DNA of 64,000 nt from Bryobacterales bacterium (GCA_016721425.1 JADKID010000041.1:248001-312000); one strand, 5' to 3'. Numbered from the stretch's first letter, positions 16,769 through 26,697 are shown. Numbers and translations are program-made. The notes: a model not told the origin generated them from the sequence alone.

Positions 16769-17914
16769 GTGCGGAAAGTACTTGTATCGGCTGGGGAGTC
16801 GTCGGGCGACCGCTATGCGGCGGGCGTGGTGGAGGCGCTGCGGGCATTGGGGGTGGACGGTGAGTTTTTCGGGTGCACGGGCGTGGAGATGCGGGCGGCG
16901 GGGGTGCGGACCGTCGTCGATGCCGCGAGCCTCTCGGTGGTGGGGCTCGTCGAGGTGCTGCACCATATTCCGCGGATCTATGGGGAGTACCGGCGGTTGA
17001 TCGCGGCGGCGGAGCGGGAGCGGCCGGATTTCGCGATATTGACGGACAGTCCGGATTTTCATCTGCGGCTGGCGAAGCAGTTGCACCGGCGGGGGATTCC
17101 GGTGTTTTATCTGGTGGCTCCGCAGGCGTGGGCGTGGCGGGCGGGGCGGACGAAGCAAATCCAGAGAAACGTGAAGGAGTTGCACTGCATCTTTCCCTTC
17201 GAGGAGAGATTCTTTCGTGACCGTGGCGTGGACGCGCACTACATTGGACACCCGCTGGCCGGCATTGTGCGGCCGCGGTACGGGCGCGCAGAGTTTTTCA
17301 CGAAATACGGGATCCCCGAGGGGCGGCCGGTGATCGCACTATGTCCGGGAAGCCGGCGGGGCGAGGTGGGGCGGCATCTGCCGGCGCTGCGGGACGCCGT
17401 GGGGCGGATTGCGGCGGAGCAGGATTGCACATTTCTGCTGGCGACTCCGGCCGGGACGGCCGAGCGGTTTGGCGCTGGTTTCTTCGATTCGATCTGCGGG
17501 GACGGGCGGGTGCGGCGGATTGAGGGCGAGACATGGGACGTGATGGGTCATGCGGATGTCACGTTGGCGGCCAGCGGGACGGTGACCATTGAGGCGGCTT
17601 TGCTGGGCGCTCCGCTGGTGACCTATTACAAGGTGACGGCGGTTTCGTGGGCTTTGGGGCGGATGCTGGTGGATGTGCCGTTCTATTCGATGGTGAATCT
17701 GGTGGCGGAGCGGCGGATCGCCGCGGAGCTGATCCAGGACGAAATGACGGGGGAGGCGCTGGCGCGGGAAGCGCTGGCGTTGTTGCGCTCGCCGGAGAAG
17801 ACGGCGCGGATGAAGCAGGATCTGAGTGGAGTGCGGCGGGCTTTGGAGGCGGGGCACGACCCGTTTGAAGAATCCGCGCGGCGGATTGTGGCGTCCATTA
17901 AGAAGGAAGCATGA
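16769..17914 (+). CDS. lpxB: lipid-A-disaccharide synthase
   Basis: 381 residues, family-typical. GT19 glycosyltransferase joining UDP-2,3-diacylglucosamine and lipid X to form the lipid A disaccharide. Visible: SAGESSGDRYAAGVV at the N-terminus, DSPDFHLRLAK, YLVAPQAWAWR, FPFEERFF, GHPL, CPGSRRGEV and ASGTVTIEAALLGAP. GTG start at 16769. Its presence shows an outer membrane with lipid A. It overlaps the next gene by 4 bp. Confidence 0.95.
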   Translation: MRKVLVSAGESSGDRYAAGVVEALRALGVDGEFFGCTGVEMRAAGVRTVVDAASLSVVGLVEVLHHIPRIYGEYRRLIAAAERERPDFAILTDSPDFHLRLAKQLHRRGIPVFYLVAPQAWAWRAGRTKQIQRNVKELHCIFPFEERFFRDRGVDAHYIGHPLAGIVRPRYGRAEFFTKYGIPEGRPVIALCPGSRRGEVGRHLPALRDAVGRIAAEQDCTFLLATPAGTAERFGAGFFDSICGDGRVRRIEGETWDVMGHADVTLAASGTVTIEAALLGAPLVTYYKVTAVSWALGRMLVDVPFYSMVNLVAERRIAAELIQDEMTGEALAREALALLRSPEKTARMKQDLSGVRRALEAGHDPFEESARRIVASIKKEA

Positions 17915-19860
17915 TGAAAAGTCTGATGTTGTTCGGGTTTTGGGTGGCGTCGGCGGGGTTGTTGCTGGGGCAGGCGACGGACCGGCGGGCCAATATCGAT
18001 GTGGAATCGTACAAGATTGACGCGCGCATCGATCCGGCGCAGCAGACGCTGACGGCGACCACGGCGGTGACCTTTACGGCGCTGGAAGACCGTGTCTCGG
18101 CGGCCACCTTTGAACTGAACAACGCACTGAACCTGACGACGGTGACGGACGCGGCGGGGGCCACGCTGGCGACGCAGCGGCGGATTGAGGGCCATGTCGT
18201 GGTGGTGAGCTTCGCCACGCCGCTGGCGAAGGGCACACCGGTGACGGTGACCTTCAACTACAGCGGGCGGCTGACGGGGGAGGAAGAGGGCCCGGTGCTG
18301 GGATTGCGATTTGCGGCGATTGCCAGCGATCACGCCTATCTGCTGTACCCGTCGCGCTGGTTCCCGGTGAGCGGCTACACGGCGGACCGCTACACGATGG
18401 ACTTGGGCGTGAGCGTACCCAGCGGGTTTCAGGTGGTGACCAGCGGATTGCCGGTGACAGGACCGAACGGCCCGGTGTTCAAGTTTGGAACGGCGGGATT
18501 CCCGGGCAGCGTGGCGGTGGTGCGGGGTGCGGCGCAGAAGGTGAAGGCCGAGGGCGTATCGACGGACGTGTGGTTTCAGGGCGAGCGGCAGAGCCTGGCG
18601 CAGGCCTATGGCGATGAAGTGGCCAAGGTGATGAACTACCTGACCTCTGTTTACGGCGTGCCTCCGGTGAAGGATTTGGTACTAGTGGAGACGGGCGAGG
18701 GGGCTCCGGGCGGGTATTCGGCGCCGGGCGTGCTGTTTCTGTCGCCGGGCGGGATCGGCAAGCAACCGGGGCAGCGGCTTCTGGCCAACCAGATCACGCG
18801 GCAGTGGTGGGGGAACCTGATTTCTCCCCTGAACCGGAACCACATCTGGGTGATGAACGGGCTGGCGAAGTACACGGAGCTGATGTATCTGGAGCATCTG
18901 AATGGCCCGTCGGTGCTGGAAGCGGAAGTGAAGGATCTGTATATCGATTCGCTGACCGTGACGGATGCGCCGGTGCGGCAGGCGTCGCGGTATGAGGACT
19001 ATTCGCCGGAGTTTTTCGCGGTGACGGGCAGCAAGGGGGCGGCGACGTACCACATGCTGCGCTGGATCGTGGGGGACGCGAATTTCCAGAAGATGCTGAA
19101 GGCGATGTGCGATCAGTTCGCGGGCAAGTCGATTACGACAGACGACGTGCGCAAGGCGGCGGAGGCGGCCAGCGGGCAGGTTTTGCAGGGTTTCTTCATC
19201 CAATGGCTGGAATCGACCGGCGCGCCGGAGTTCAAGATGGACTACACGGTATACCGCACGCAGAAGGGATTCCGCGTGATGGGCAAGATCCAGCAGGACC
19301 TGGATACGTTCCGCATGCCGGTGGAGCTGAGGATCGATACGGAAGGCAATCCGGAAGACAAGCGCGTCGATGTGGTGGGGCCTGCCACGGATTTCTCGGT
19401 GGAGACGTTCGGCAAGCCGCGGAAGGTGGCGATTGATCCGAACGGGCGGGTGCTGCGGTTTAGCCCGTCGATGCGCGTGGCGGTGGCGATCCGGAAGGGC
19501 GAGCAGTTTGCGGAGGTGGGCGAATATAACGAGGCGCTGAAGGAGTATCAGAAGGCTCTGGAGGTGACGCGGATCTCGTCGCTGGCGCACTACCGGGTGG
19601 CGGAGGTGTTCTTCCTGCAAGGGAACTATCAATCGGCCGCGAACGAGTTCCGCGAGGCGCTCAACGGCGATCTGGAGCCGAAGTGGACCGAGGTGTGGAG
19701 TCATCTGAATCTGGGCAAGATTTTTGATGTCACGCAGCAGCGCGAGCGGGCGGTGAACGAGTACACGCTGGCGATCCGGACGAAGGATAATACACAGGGC
19801 GCGCAGGAAGAGGCGGCGAAGTACCGGCAGGCTCCGTATCAGCGGAAAGAGAGCAACTAG
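17911..19860 (+). CDS. M1 aminopeptidase-like protein without catalytic residues, with C-terminal TPRs
   Basis: 649 residues with a signal peptide (MMKSLMLFGFWVASAGLLLGQ). Residues ~30-200 resemble the M1 N-terminal beta domain, ~230-430 the gluzincin domain. The zinc motif HExxH is replaced: the stretch reads ANQITRQWWGN where active members have a HExxHQWWG pattern, and the later Glu helix reads WVMNGLAKYTELMY. It is therefore probably not an active peptidase. The C-terminal ~120 residues hold TPR-like repeats (AEVGEYNEALKEYQKAL, FFLQGNYQSAANEFREAL). It is coupled to lpxB by ATGA overlap. Confidence 0.8.
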   Translation: MMKSLMLFGFWVASAGLLLGQATDRRANIDVESYKIDARIDPAQQTLTATTAVTFTALEDRVSAATFELNNALNLTTVTDAAGATLATQRRIEGHVVVVSFATPLAKGTPVTVTFNYSGRLTGEEEGPVLGLRFAAIASDHAYLLYPSRWFPVSGYTADRYTMDLGVSVPSGFQVVTSGLPVTGPNGPVFKFGTAGFPGSVAVVRGAAQKVKAEGVSTDVWFQGERQSLAQAYGDEVAKVMNYLTSVYGVPPVKDLVLVETGEGAPGGYSAPGVLFLSPGGIGKQPGQRLLANQITRQWWGNLISPLNRNHIWVMNGLAKYTELMYLEHLNGPSVLEAEVKDLYIDSLTVTDAPVRQASRYEDYSPEFFAVTGSKGAATYHMLRWIVGDANFQKMLKAMCDQFAGKSITTDDVRKAAEAASGQVLQGFFIQWLESTGAPEFKMDYTVYRTQKGFRVMGKIQQDLDTFRMPVELRIDTEGNPEDKRVDVVGPATDFSVETFGKPRKVAIDPNGRVLRFSPSMRVAVAIRKGEQFAEVGEYNEALKEYQKALEVTRISSLAHYRVAEVFFLQGNYQSAANEFREALNGDLEPKWTEVWSHLNLGKIFDVTQQRERAVNEYTLAIRTKDNTQGAQEEAAKYRQAPYQRKESN

Positions 19861-19949
19861 GGCCGGCGCTATCACTCCTCTGGTGAATGGGTGTAATCTG
19901 GACAAGTTCGTCCGGGTTTAATCCGGGTGAATCAGAGGAGTGGTTGCGT

Positions 19950-21107
19950 ATGTTCAATCGTTTAAGTAGTGCAGTGCTTGCCGCTGGGACGGTGGGCCTG
20001 CTGTTGAGTGGATCGCTGGCGGCACAGGGTAACAAGAGCCTGCTGGTGGAAGGGCTGCAACTGCCGTATAAGCTGTTGCTGACCGATGCCGGTAACCTAT
20101 TGGTTTCAGAGGGCGGCGGGGCTCCGAACACGGGGCGGATTTCGCGGGTGAGCCGGAGCGGGAACCGGGTGTCGTTGCTGGAGGGGCTGCCTTCGGGGCT
20201 CGCCAATCCGGATTTGACGCCGATGGGGCCCACGGGGATTGTGCTGCGGGAGCGGACGCTCTTTGTGGCGTTTGGGGAAGGCGATGCGTTGCGGAATGGT
20301 CCCACGCAGGGGTCGCTGGTGATGAATCCTGCGGGGGTGTCTTCGCCGCTGTTTGCGAGCGTGGTGTCATTTCGATTTGACGAGGATGCAGACCGGATTG
20401 CGAGTCCGTTCGTGATGACGATGGAAGCGCAGCAGATGCTGGCGGACGGTCACGCGGCGGAGCTCGAGAACGCGCAGGGGCGGCGGGTGCATGTGGAGCT
20501 GCTGACGAAGTTCCAGGTCCTGCAATCGGACCCGCGGACGGTATACCGGCATTCCGATCCATTCGGATTGACGATGGGGCGGCGGCCGGAGACTCTGTAT
20601 CTGGTGGACTCGGGGCAGAACACGATCGCGCAGATCGATGCGTCGACGGGCAAATGGAGTGTTCTGAAGCGGTTTGCGCCGTTGGCGAATCCGACTCCGG
20701 TGGGTGGGCCGACGATCGACTACGTGCCAACGGCGGCGGTGATGTATGGCGATGAGCTGCTGGTGACGAACCTTTCGGGGTTCCCGTTTGTGCCGGGGCT
20801 GGCGGCAGTGCAATCGTTGAATCCGCGGACGGGCGCGGCGTCGCCGTGGATCAACGGGCTGACCAGCGCGATGGACATCGGGATCCGGCGGATGCCGCAG
20901 GGTCCGCAGGTGTTCGTGCTGAGCTTCAGCGGGAACATGCGGGCGACGCCGGCGCTGCCGGGCGAGCTGTGGCAGTTTGACTCGCCGATGGGCAAGTCGA
21001 TTGCGACGTTTGTGACGCCGACCGGGATGGCCGTTGACAGCGCGACGGGCGAAGTGTTCGTCTGCGAGCTGGGCACGGGCCGGATCTACCGCGTGGCGAC
21101 GCAGTAG
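19950..21107 (+). CDS. ScyD/ScyE-like secreted beta-propeller protein
   Basis: 385 residues. ATG 19950 has AGAGGAG upstream and a signal peptide (MFNRLSSAVLAAGTVGLLLS). The mature part looks like an NHL/SMP-30-type propeller: LLTDAGNLLVSEGG, LYLVDSGQNTIAQID, GMAVDSATGEVFVCELGTGRIYRV. ScyD/ScyE-type proteins were named from the scytonemin cluster, but similar proteins are widespread and their role here is unknown. Confidence 0.7.
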   Translation: MFNRLSSAVLAAGTVGLLLSGSLAAQGNKSLLVEGLQLPYKLLLTDAGNLLVSEGGGAPNTGRISRVSRSGNRVSLLEGLPSGLANPDLTPMGPTGIVLRERTLFVAFGEGDALRNGPTQGSLVMNPAGVSSPLFASVVSFRFDEDADRIASPFVMTMEAQQMLADGHAAELENAQGRRVHVELLTKFQVLQSDPRTVYRHSDPFGLTMGRRPETLYLVDSGQNTIAQIDASTGKWSVLKRFAPLANPTPVGGPTIDYVPTAAVMYGDELLVTNLSGFPFVPGLAAVQSLNPRTGAASPWINGLTSAMDIGIRRMPQGPQVFVLSFSGNMRATPALPGELWQFDSPMGKSIATFVTPTGMAVDSATGEVFVCELGTGRIYRVATQ

Positions 21108-21179
21108 GCGACTGAAGGACTCCAGGGGACTGCGTGATAAACTGAAGGTTTCACACCAGCAGTTCCCTGGAAACCACCA

Positions 21180-22598
21180 TTGAAAATCGGATTTGTTAGT
21201 CTGGGCTGTCCCAAGAATCTTGTGGACACCGAAGTGATGATGGGGCAGTTGAGCGCCCGAGGGCATGAGCTGACCAGCTCGCCGGAGGACGCCGACGCCA
21301 TTGTCGTGAATACGTGCAGCTTCATCGACACGGCCAAGCAGGAATCCGTCGACACCATCCTGGAGATGGCGGAGTTCAAGAAGACGGGCAAGGCGCGGCG
21401 GCTGATTGTCGCGGGGTGTCTGGTGGAGCGGTTCCGCAACGACATCCGGCAGAACATTCCGGACGTGGATGCGGTGCTGGGCACCAATGAGCTGGACGAG
21501 ATTGTCACTCTATGCGAGGGCGGGGCGAAGAGCGAAGCGGCGGCTGCGCCCTATCTGTATCACGACCTGACGCCGCGGGTGCTGGCCACGCCGCGCCATT
21601 TCGCCTACATCAAGATCAACGAGGGGTGCGATCACCCGTGCACGTTTTGCGTGATCCCGCAGTACCGCGGGAGCTTCCGCAGCCGGCGGTTTGAATCCGT
21701 GATTGCGGAGGCGGAGCGGCTGTTCGCGCAGGGCGTGCGGGAGATCAACCTGATCGGCCAGGACACCACGGCGTATGGCGATGATCTGGGGATGAAGGAC
21801 GGGCTGGCGCATCTGCTGGCGGGCCTGGCGAAGATCGAAACGGCCCACGAGAAGTGGGTGCGGTTTCTGTACTGCTATCCGAACCGCATCACGCGGCTGT
21901 TGCTGGACACCATCGCGGAGCACGATTCGCTGGTGAAGTACATCGACATGCCGTTGCAGCACGCGTCGGTGAACGTGCTGAAGCGGATGAAGCGCGGGGC
22001 ATCGGGCGACATCTTTTTGAAGACGCTGGAGAAGATCCGGCGCGTGGTGCCGGGCGTGGCCATCCGGACGTCGATGATCGTCGGCTTCCCGGGCGAGACG
22101 GATGCGGATTTCGAAGAGCTGTGCCAGTTTGTGGAAGCGGCGCAGTTGGACCGGCTGGGCGTGTTCGCGTATTCGGACGAAGAGACGAGTGCGAGCTTTG
22201 CGCTGGACGGCAAGGTAGATAAGAAGACGATCTACAACCGACGGCGGCATCTGATGGCGCTGCAGCGGAAAATTTCGAAGAAGATGAACCGGCGTCATGT
22301 GGGGCAGGAGTTGCCCGTGCTGATTGAGGGCCGCTCGGCGGAGAGCGATCTGATCTGGCAGGCGAGGCTCGCTACGCAGGCGCCGGATATTGATGGGGTG
22401 TGCTATCTGGGCGATGTGGGCGAGGTGGAGCCGAGGCCGGGGCAGATCCGCCGGATGCGCGTGACCAAGGCGCACGATTATGATTTGGTGGGGGATCTGA
22501 TTGACGATCCGCCGGTGGAGCCGGAGCGGAAGCAGGAGGCGGTGAATCCGTTTCCGATCATCGGGTCGAATTCCGGCCGGCAGCACCAGCATCAGTAG
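21180..22598 (+). CDS. rimO: ribosomal protein uS12 methylthiotransferase RimO
   Basis: 472 residues. It adds a methylthio group to Asp89 of ribosomal protein uS12, using two Fe-S clusters. N-terminal UPF0004 cysteines: SLGCPKNLVDTE, NTCSFID, VAGCLVERF. Radical SAM motif CDHPCTFC, followed by IPQYRGSFRSR. C-terminal TRAM domain. TTG start at 21180 gives the canonical N-terminus. First gene of a close run with yacG and pgpA. Confidence 0.95.
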   Translation: MKIGFVSLGCPKNLVDTEVMMGQLSARGHELTSSPEDADAIVVNTCSFIDTAKQESVDTILEMAEFKKTGKARRLIVAGCLVERFRNDIRQNIPDVDAVLGTNELDEIVTLCEGGAKSEAAAAPYLYHDLTPRVLATPRHFAYIKINEGCDHPCTFCVIPQYRGSFRSRRFESVIAEAERLFAQGVREINLIGQDTTAYGDDLGMKDGLAHLLAGLAKIETAHEKWVRFLYCYPNRITRLLLDTIAEHDSLVKYIDMPLQHASVNVLKRMKRGASGDIFLKTLEKIRRVVPGVAIRTSMIVGFPGETDADFEELCQFVEAAQLDRLGVFAYSDEETSASFALDGKVDKKTIYNRRRHLMALQRKISKKMNRRHVGQELPVLIEGRSAESDLIWQARLATQAPDIDGVCYLGDVGEVEPRPGQIRRMRVTKAHDYDLVGDLIDDPPVEPERKQEAVNPFPIIGSNSGRQHQHQ

Positions 22599-22605
22599 GT
22601 GATTT

Positions 22606-22776
22606 ATGAAGTGTCCAATCTGCAAAAAGCCAGTCGAGCTTGGCGAACCGCATATGCCCTTTTGCAGCGAGCGTTGCCGGCTGATTGATCTGGGGATCTG
22701 GGCCGATGAGGGCTACAGAATCCCGTCCACACAGATCGCGCCCGACGGCAGCAGCGATGCGGCGGATGATGAATAG
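22606..22776 (+). CDS. yacG: YacG-type zinc-ribbon DNA gyrase inhibitor
   Basis: 56 residues. MKCPICKKPVEL gives the first CxxC and FCSERCRLIDLGIWA the second pair (CxxxC), which together bind zinc; RLIDLGxWA is the family signature. YacG binds GyrB and inhibits gyrase in E. coli. It lies 7 bp after rimO and its end overlaps the likely start of pgpA. Confidence 0.9.
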   Translation: MKCPICKKPVELGEPHMPFCSERCRLIDLGIWADEGYRIPSTQIAPDGSSDAADDE

Positions 22777-23233
22777 CCTGGCGCTGGCGATTGGGACGTG
22801 GTTCGGGTGCGGGTACTGGCCGAAAGGGCCGGGCACGGCGGGCTCCATCGGCGCGCTGCTGATCGCCTGGCCGCTGGTGCGGTATGCGCATTTCGAGCCG
22901 TGGCATTTTCTGCTGCTGGCGGCGGTGTGGACTCTCCCGGCCATCTGGGCGTCGTCGCGTACGGCGGAGATCAAGCATTTGAAAGACCCGCAGATCGTGG
23001 TGGTGGACGAGGTGCTGGGGCAGTGGATCACCTTGGCCGGCGCGGCCGTGTGGGATTGGCAGCATGTACTGGCGGCGCTGCTGTTGTTCCGGTTGTTTGA
23101 CATCACCAAGCCGTGGCCGGTGCGGCAGTTGGAAGCCCTGCCCGGCGGGGTGGGGATCGTGGCGGACGATCTGATGGCGGGCGTGTACGGCGCGCTGGTA
23201 CTTGTCGCGTTGCGATTCGTGGTTCAATTCTAG
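22766..23233 (+). CDS. pgpA: phosphatidylglycerophosphatase A
   Basis: 155 residues. A membrane enzyme that dephosphorylates phosphatidylglycerophosphate to phosphatidylglycerol. Signature GTWFGCGYWPKGPGTAGSIG, then VVVDEVLGQW and PGGVGIVADDLMAG. The start at 22766 (ATGATG, overlapping the end of yacG by 11 bp) gives the family N-terminus; 22769 is equally possible. Three to four membrane segments. Confidence 0.9.
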   Translation: MMNSLALAIGTWFGCGYWPKGPGTAGSIGALLIAWPLVRYAHFEPWHFLLLAAVWTLPAIWASSRTAEIKHLKDPQIVVVDEVLGQWITLAGAAVWDWQHVLAALLLFRLFDITKPWPVRQLEALPGGVGIVADDLMAGVYGALVLVALRFVVQF

Positions 23234-23255
23234 TTAGAAGCAGTCATAGTTCCGG

Positions 23256-24275
23256 ATGCCATCTTTACGCAAAGGCGCTGAGCGCCCCATCATTGATTCC
23301 GTATCGCCGTTCGCCGCCATCGCTGGTGGGGATGTGCAGGTGCGCGGCAAGAATTTCACTCATGCTCCGAGGCCGTCGGTGGCGATTGGCGGCGTGCTGG
23401 CGTCGCTGGTGGTTGGATCGAACCACTACGTGGTGGCGCGCGTGCCGGACGGCGCGCGGCGTGGAGAGTTGATCGTCAGCAATGGCGAGGAAGACAGCGA
23501 GCCGGCGGCGATCGCTTTGGGCGCGCTGGTAGCGGATGGTCTGCACCCGGTGGCGAGCCCGGTGGTGGATGTGTTGGGCAACTGCTACAGCACGTTCAGC
23601 GGGTCGCGCGGGCAGAAGACTCCGGTGGCGGTCTACAAGGTGGATCCGGGCGGCGAGATGACGCCGTTCCTCAACGATCTGATGAACGCCACGGGACTGG
23701 CCTTTGATAACACCGGCGTGCTGCACATCTCGTCGCGGTTCGATGGCATCGTGTACCGGGCGACGCAGAGCGGCGAGATGAGCGTGTACGTGGAGGGCAT
23801 GGGCGTGGCCACGGGCATCGCCTTTGACGAGAACGGCAACCTCTTTGTGGGCGACCGCGCAGGTACGATTTTCAAGATCAGCCCGTCACGGCAGATCTAT
23901 GTCTTCGCCACGCTGGAGCCCTCGATTTCGGCCTACCACCTGATGTTCGGGCCGGAGGGCTATCTGTACGTCACGGGGCCGACGACGTCGAGCTTTGATT
24001 CCGTCTACCGCATCTCCTCGGCGGGCGAGGTAGAGGTGTTCTACCGCGGGCTGGGGCGGCCGCAGGGCATGGCCTTTGACGCCAGCGGCAACCTGTTTGT
24101 GGCGGCGTCGCTGGAAGGACGCAAGGGCATTGTGAAGATCACGCCGGAGCGCGAGCCGGCGCTGTATCTTTCGGGTCCGAACATTGTGGGCTGCGCCATC
24201 GGGCCGCGCGGGGATCTGTTGATCACGACGACGGGTGCGTTGTATCGCGTGGACGCCGGGTTGCGGGCGCTATGA
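23256..24275 (+). CDS. IPT/TIG domain plus SMP-30/NHL-type propeller protein
   Basis: 339 residues. Residues ~10-90 form an IPT/TIG fold (PIIDSVSPFAAIAGGDVQVR, GKNF). Residues ~100-339 are propeller blades: GLAFDNTGVLHISSRFDG, GIAFDENGNLFVGDRAG, GMAFDASGNLFVAASLEG. No signal peptide is visible at this start. It overlaps cinA by ATGA, so it is in the same transcript, although its function is unknown. Confidence 0.75.
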   Translation: MPSLRKGAERPIIDSVSPFAAIAGGDVQVRGKNFTHAPRPSVAIGGVLASLVVGSNHYVVARVPDGARRGELIVSNGEEDSEPAAIALGALVADGLHPVASPVVDVLGNCYSTFSGSRGQKTPVAVYKVDPGGEMTPFLNDLMNATGLAFDNTGVLHISSRFDGIVYRATQSGEMSVYVEGMGVATGIAFDENGNLFVGDRAGTIFKISPSRQIYVFATLEPSISAYHLMFGPEGYLYVTGPTTSSFDSVYRISSAGEVEVFYRGLGRPQGMAFDASGNLFVAASLEGRKGIVKITPEREPALYLSGPNIVGCAIGPRGDLLITTTGALYRVDAGLRAL

Positions 24276-25504
24276 ACGCGGAGATCATCGCGGTAGGCAG
24301 CGAACTGCTGACGCCGGAGCGCGTGGACACAAACTCGTTATGGCTGACGCAGCGGCTGAATGAGCTGGGCGTCGAGGTGACGCAAAAGTCTGTCCTGGGC
24401 GATGACCGGGACCGGCTGGCGGGGGCGATCACGGGGGCTCTACAACGCGTCCCGCTGTTGATCCTGACGGGCGGGCTGGGGCCGACGGAAGACGACATCA
24501 CGCGCGAGGCGGTGGCGCAGGCGCTGCACCGGCGGCTGCTGTTCAGCGCTGAGATCTGCCAGTGGATCGAGGAGATCTTCACGAGCCGCGGGCGGAAGAT
24601 GGCGGAGACCAACAAGCGGCAGGCGTTCCTGATTGAAGGCGCGGAGATGCTGCCGAATCCGAACGGGACCGCGCCGGGGCAATGGCTCGACCTGCCCGGC
24701 GGCATTGTGATCATCCTGCCGGGGCCGCCGCGCGAGATGCGGCCGATGTTTGAGGACGCGTGTCTGGCCACTCTGCGCGAGCGGCTGCCCAAGCTGCACA
24801 TCCGCACGCGCTTCTATCGTGTGGCGGGCATCGGTGAGTCGGATCTGGACGCGATGATCGCGCCGATCTACAAGCCCTATGCCAATCCGGTGACAACCAT
24901 TCTGGCGGCCGAGGGCGACATCCAGGTGCATCTGCGGGCGCGCGGCGATACGGCCGAGGCGGCGGACGCGCTGGCCGGCGAGCTGGGCAATAAGATTCTG
25001 GCGGAGCTGGGCGAGCGCGTTTATTCGACAAACGGCGATCCGCTGGAAACCGTGGTGGGCCAGATGCTGCGGGCGCGCGGCGCCACTCTGGCGGTGGCGG
25101 AGAGTTGCACGGCGGGGCTGCTGGGCGGCCGGATCACGGAGGCGCCCGGCGCGTCGGCGTGGTTTCTGGGCGGCTTCCAGGTATATGGCACGGCGATGAA
25201 GACGCGCCTGCTGGGGCTGGATGAAAAACGCGTGGCCGAGCACGGCGTGGTGAGCGAAGCGATCGCGATTGCGATGGCGGACTCGGCGCGCGACCGCACT
25301 GGCGCCACCTACGCGCTTTCCGTGACGGGCGAGGCGGGGCCGGATTCGGCGACGCCGGGCATTGAGCCGGGCACGGTGTGGATCGGGCTGGCATCGCCGG
25401 AGGGCGTGGCGGCCAAGAGGTTCCTTTTCCCGAAGGGACGGCAGCGTGTGCGCAAGTTTGCGGTGCAGACTGCGCTGAACATGCTGCGACAACAACTGCA
25501 GTGA
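24272..25504 (+). CDS. cinA: CinA family protein (competence/damage-inducible; NMN deamidase-like)
   Basis: 410 residues, full length. N-terminal MoCF-biosynthesis-like domain (~1-170: MNAEIIAVGSELLTPERVDT, LTGGLGPTEDDITREA, LPGPPREM). C-terminal CinA domain (~255-410: VAESCTAGLLGGRIT, GVVSEAIAIAMADSAR, ALSVTGEAGPDS), which in characterised enzymes deamidates NMN in pyridine nucleotide recycling. Its stop overlaps the GTG start of the next gene. Confidence 0.92.
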   Translation: MNAEIIAVGSELLTPERVDTNSLWLTQRLNELGVEVTQKSVLGDDRDRLAGAITGALQRVPLLILTGGLGPTEDDITREAVAQALHRRLLFSAEICQWIEEIFTSRGRKMAETNKRQAFLIEGAEMLPNPNGTAPGQWLDLPGGIVIILPGPPREMRPMFEDACLATLRERLPKLHIRTRFYRVAGIGESDLDAMIAPIYKPYANPVTTILAAEGDIQVHLRARGDTAEAADALAGELGNKILAELGERVYSTNGDPLETVVGQMLRARGATLAVAESCTAGLLGGRITEAPGASAWFLGGFQVYGTAMKTRLLGLDEKRVAEHGVVSEAIAIAMADSARDRTGATYALSVTGEAGPDSATPGIEPGTVWIGLASPEGVAAKRFLFPKGRQRVRKFAVQTALNMLRQQLQ

Positions 25505-26697
25505 TCCCGGCGCTGTTCCTGATGTTGGCGCCGGCCGTGACGTTTCACGCCGATGTCGAACCGATCCTCCAGAGACGTTGCCAGATGTGTCACCGGACGG
25601 GCGAGATCGGTCCTGTATCGCTGATGACCTATGCGGAAGTGAAGCCGCTGGCGAAGGCGGTGCGGCAGGCGGTGGAGACGAAGCGCATGCCGCCGTGGGG
25701 CGGCGTGGCGGGCGGACCGTTTGCGAATCATCCGGAGTTGACGGAGGCGGAGCGCGCCACCATCATGGCCTGGGTGGACGCCGGGGCAAAAGAAGGGAAC
25801 CGGAAAGATGCGCCGCCGCCGGCGCGCTGGAGCCCGGGGTGGAGCATGGCGCGGCCGGGGATGGTGCTGACGGCGCCGGCTGTATTCATGGTGCCGGCGA
25901 GGGGCGAGGTGGAGAGCCAGGTGATGATCCTGCCCAGCTACCTGCTGGAGGACCGCTGGGTGACGGCGGCGGAGATCCGGCCAGGGTCGCGCTCCGTGGT
26001 GCATCACATTGTGGCGTACGTGCGGGAGCCGGGCTCGCCGTGGCTCAAAGACGTGCCGCGCGGCCAGTATGTGGCGTGGGACGGTGCGCCGCCGAAGGGC
26101 GATATTCTGGCGGTGTACACGCCGGGCCAGACTCCGTTCCAGGCGCCGGCGGGGATGGCGAAGAAGCTGCCGGCGGCGTCGGATCTGGTGCTGGTGATTC
26201 ACTACGTGGCCTATGGGCAACGGGAGAAGGACCAGACGAGCATCGGGCTGACGTTTGGCGGCGCGCCTCCGCAGAAACGGGTGCTGACCTTGCAGGTGAG
26301 CCCGGCGAATTTCCGGATTCCGGCGGCGGCGGCGAACTACAGTGTGGTGGCGGAGGCGGCGCTGCCCTGCGACGCGCTGCTGCTGAGCCTCTTCCCGCAT
26401 ATGCACCGGCGCGGTAAGGCGTTCCAGTATGAGGTGCAAGGCGCGAGCGGGCAGATGGAGCCGCTGCTGAGCGTGCCGGCGTACAGGTTCAACTGGCAGA
26501 TGAACTACGTGCTGGCCGAGCCGCGGTTGTTGAAAAAGGGGACGCAGCTACGCGTGACGGCGTGGTTTGACAATTCGGCGGCGAACCCGTGGAACCCCGA
26601 TCCGTCGAAAGAAGTGGTTTCCGGCGAGCAGAGGGGCGGCGAGGCGCTGGCCGGCTATTTTGATATCGCGGTGGACCCGGGGCTGGTGCTGCGGTAG
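25501..26697 (+). CDS. exported protein with haem-like CxxCH and copper monooxygenase-type fold
   Basis: 398 residues from GTG 25501, which overlaps the cinA stop and starts a short hydrophobic leader. CQMCH near residue 30 is a c-type haem site, followed by LSLMTY-like and MPPWGG strings typical of the 'cytochrome c plus copper type II ascorbate-dependent monooxygenase-like' proteins. The later VVHHIVAYV and FPHMHRRGKAF supply His pairs of the copper domains. The substrate is unknown. Confidence 0.75.
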   Translation: MIPALFLMLAPAVTFHADVEPILQRRCQMCHRTGEIGPVSLMTYAEVKPLAKAVRQAVETKRMPPWGGVAGGPFANHPELTEAERATIMAWVDAGAKEGNRKDAPPPARWSPGWSMARPGMVLTAPAVFMVPARGEVESQVMILPSYLLEDRWVTAAEIRPGSRSVVHHIVAYVREPGSPWLKDVPRGQYVAWDGAPPKGDILAVYTPGQTPFQAPAGMAKKLPAASDLVLVIHYVAYGQREKDQTSIGLTFGGAPPQKRVLTLQVSPANFRIPAAAANYSVVAEAALPCDALLLSLFPHMHRRGKAFQYEVQGASGQMEPLLSVPAYRFNWQMNYVLAEPRLLKKGTQLRVTAWFDNSAANPWNPDPSKEVVSGEQRGGEALAGYFDIAVDPGLVLR

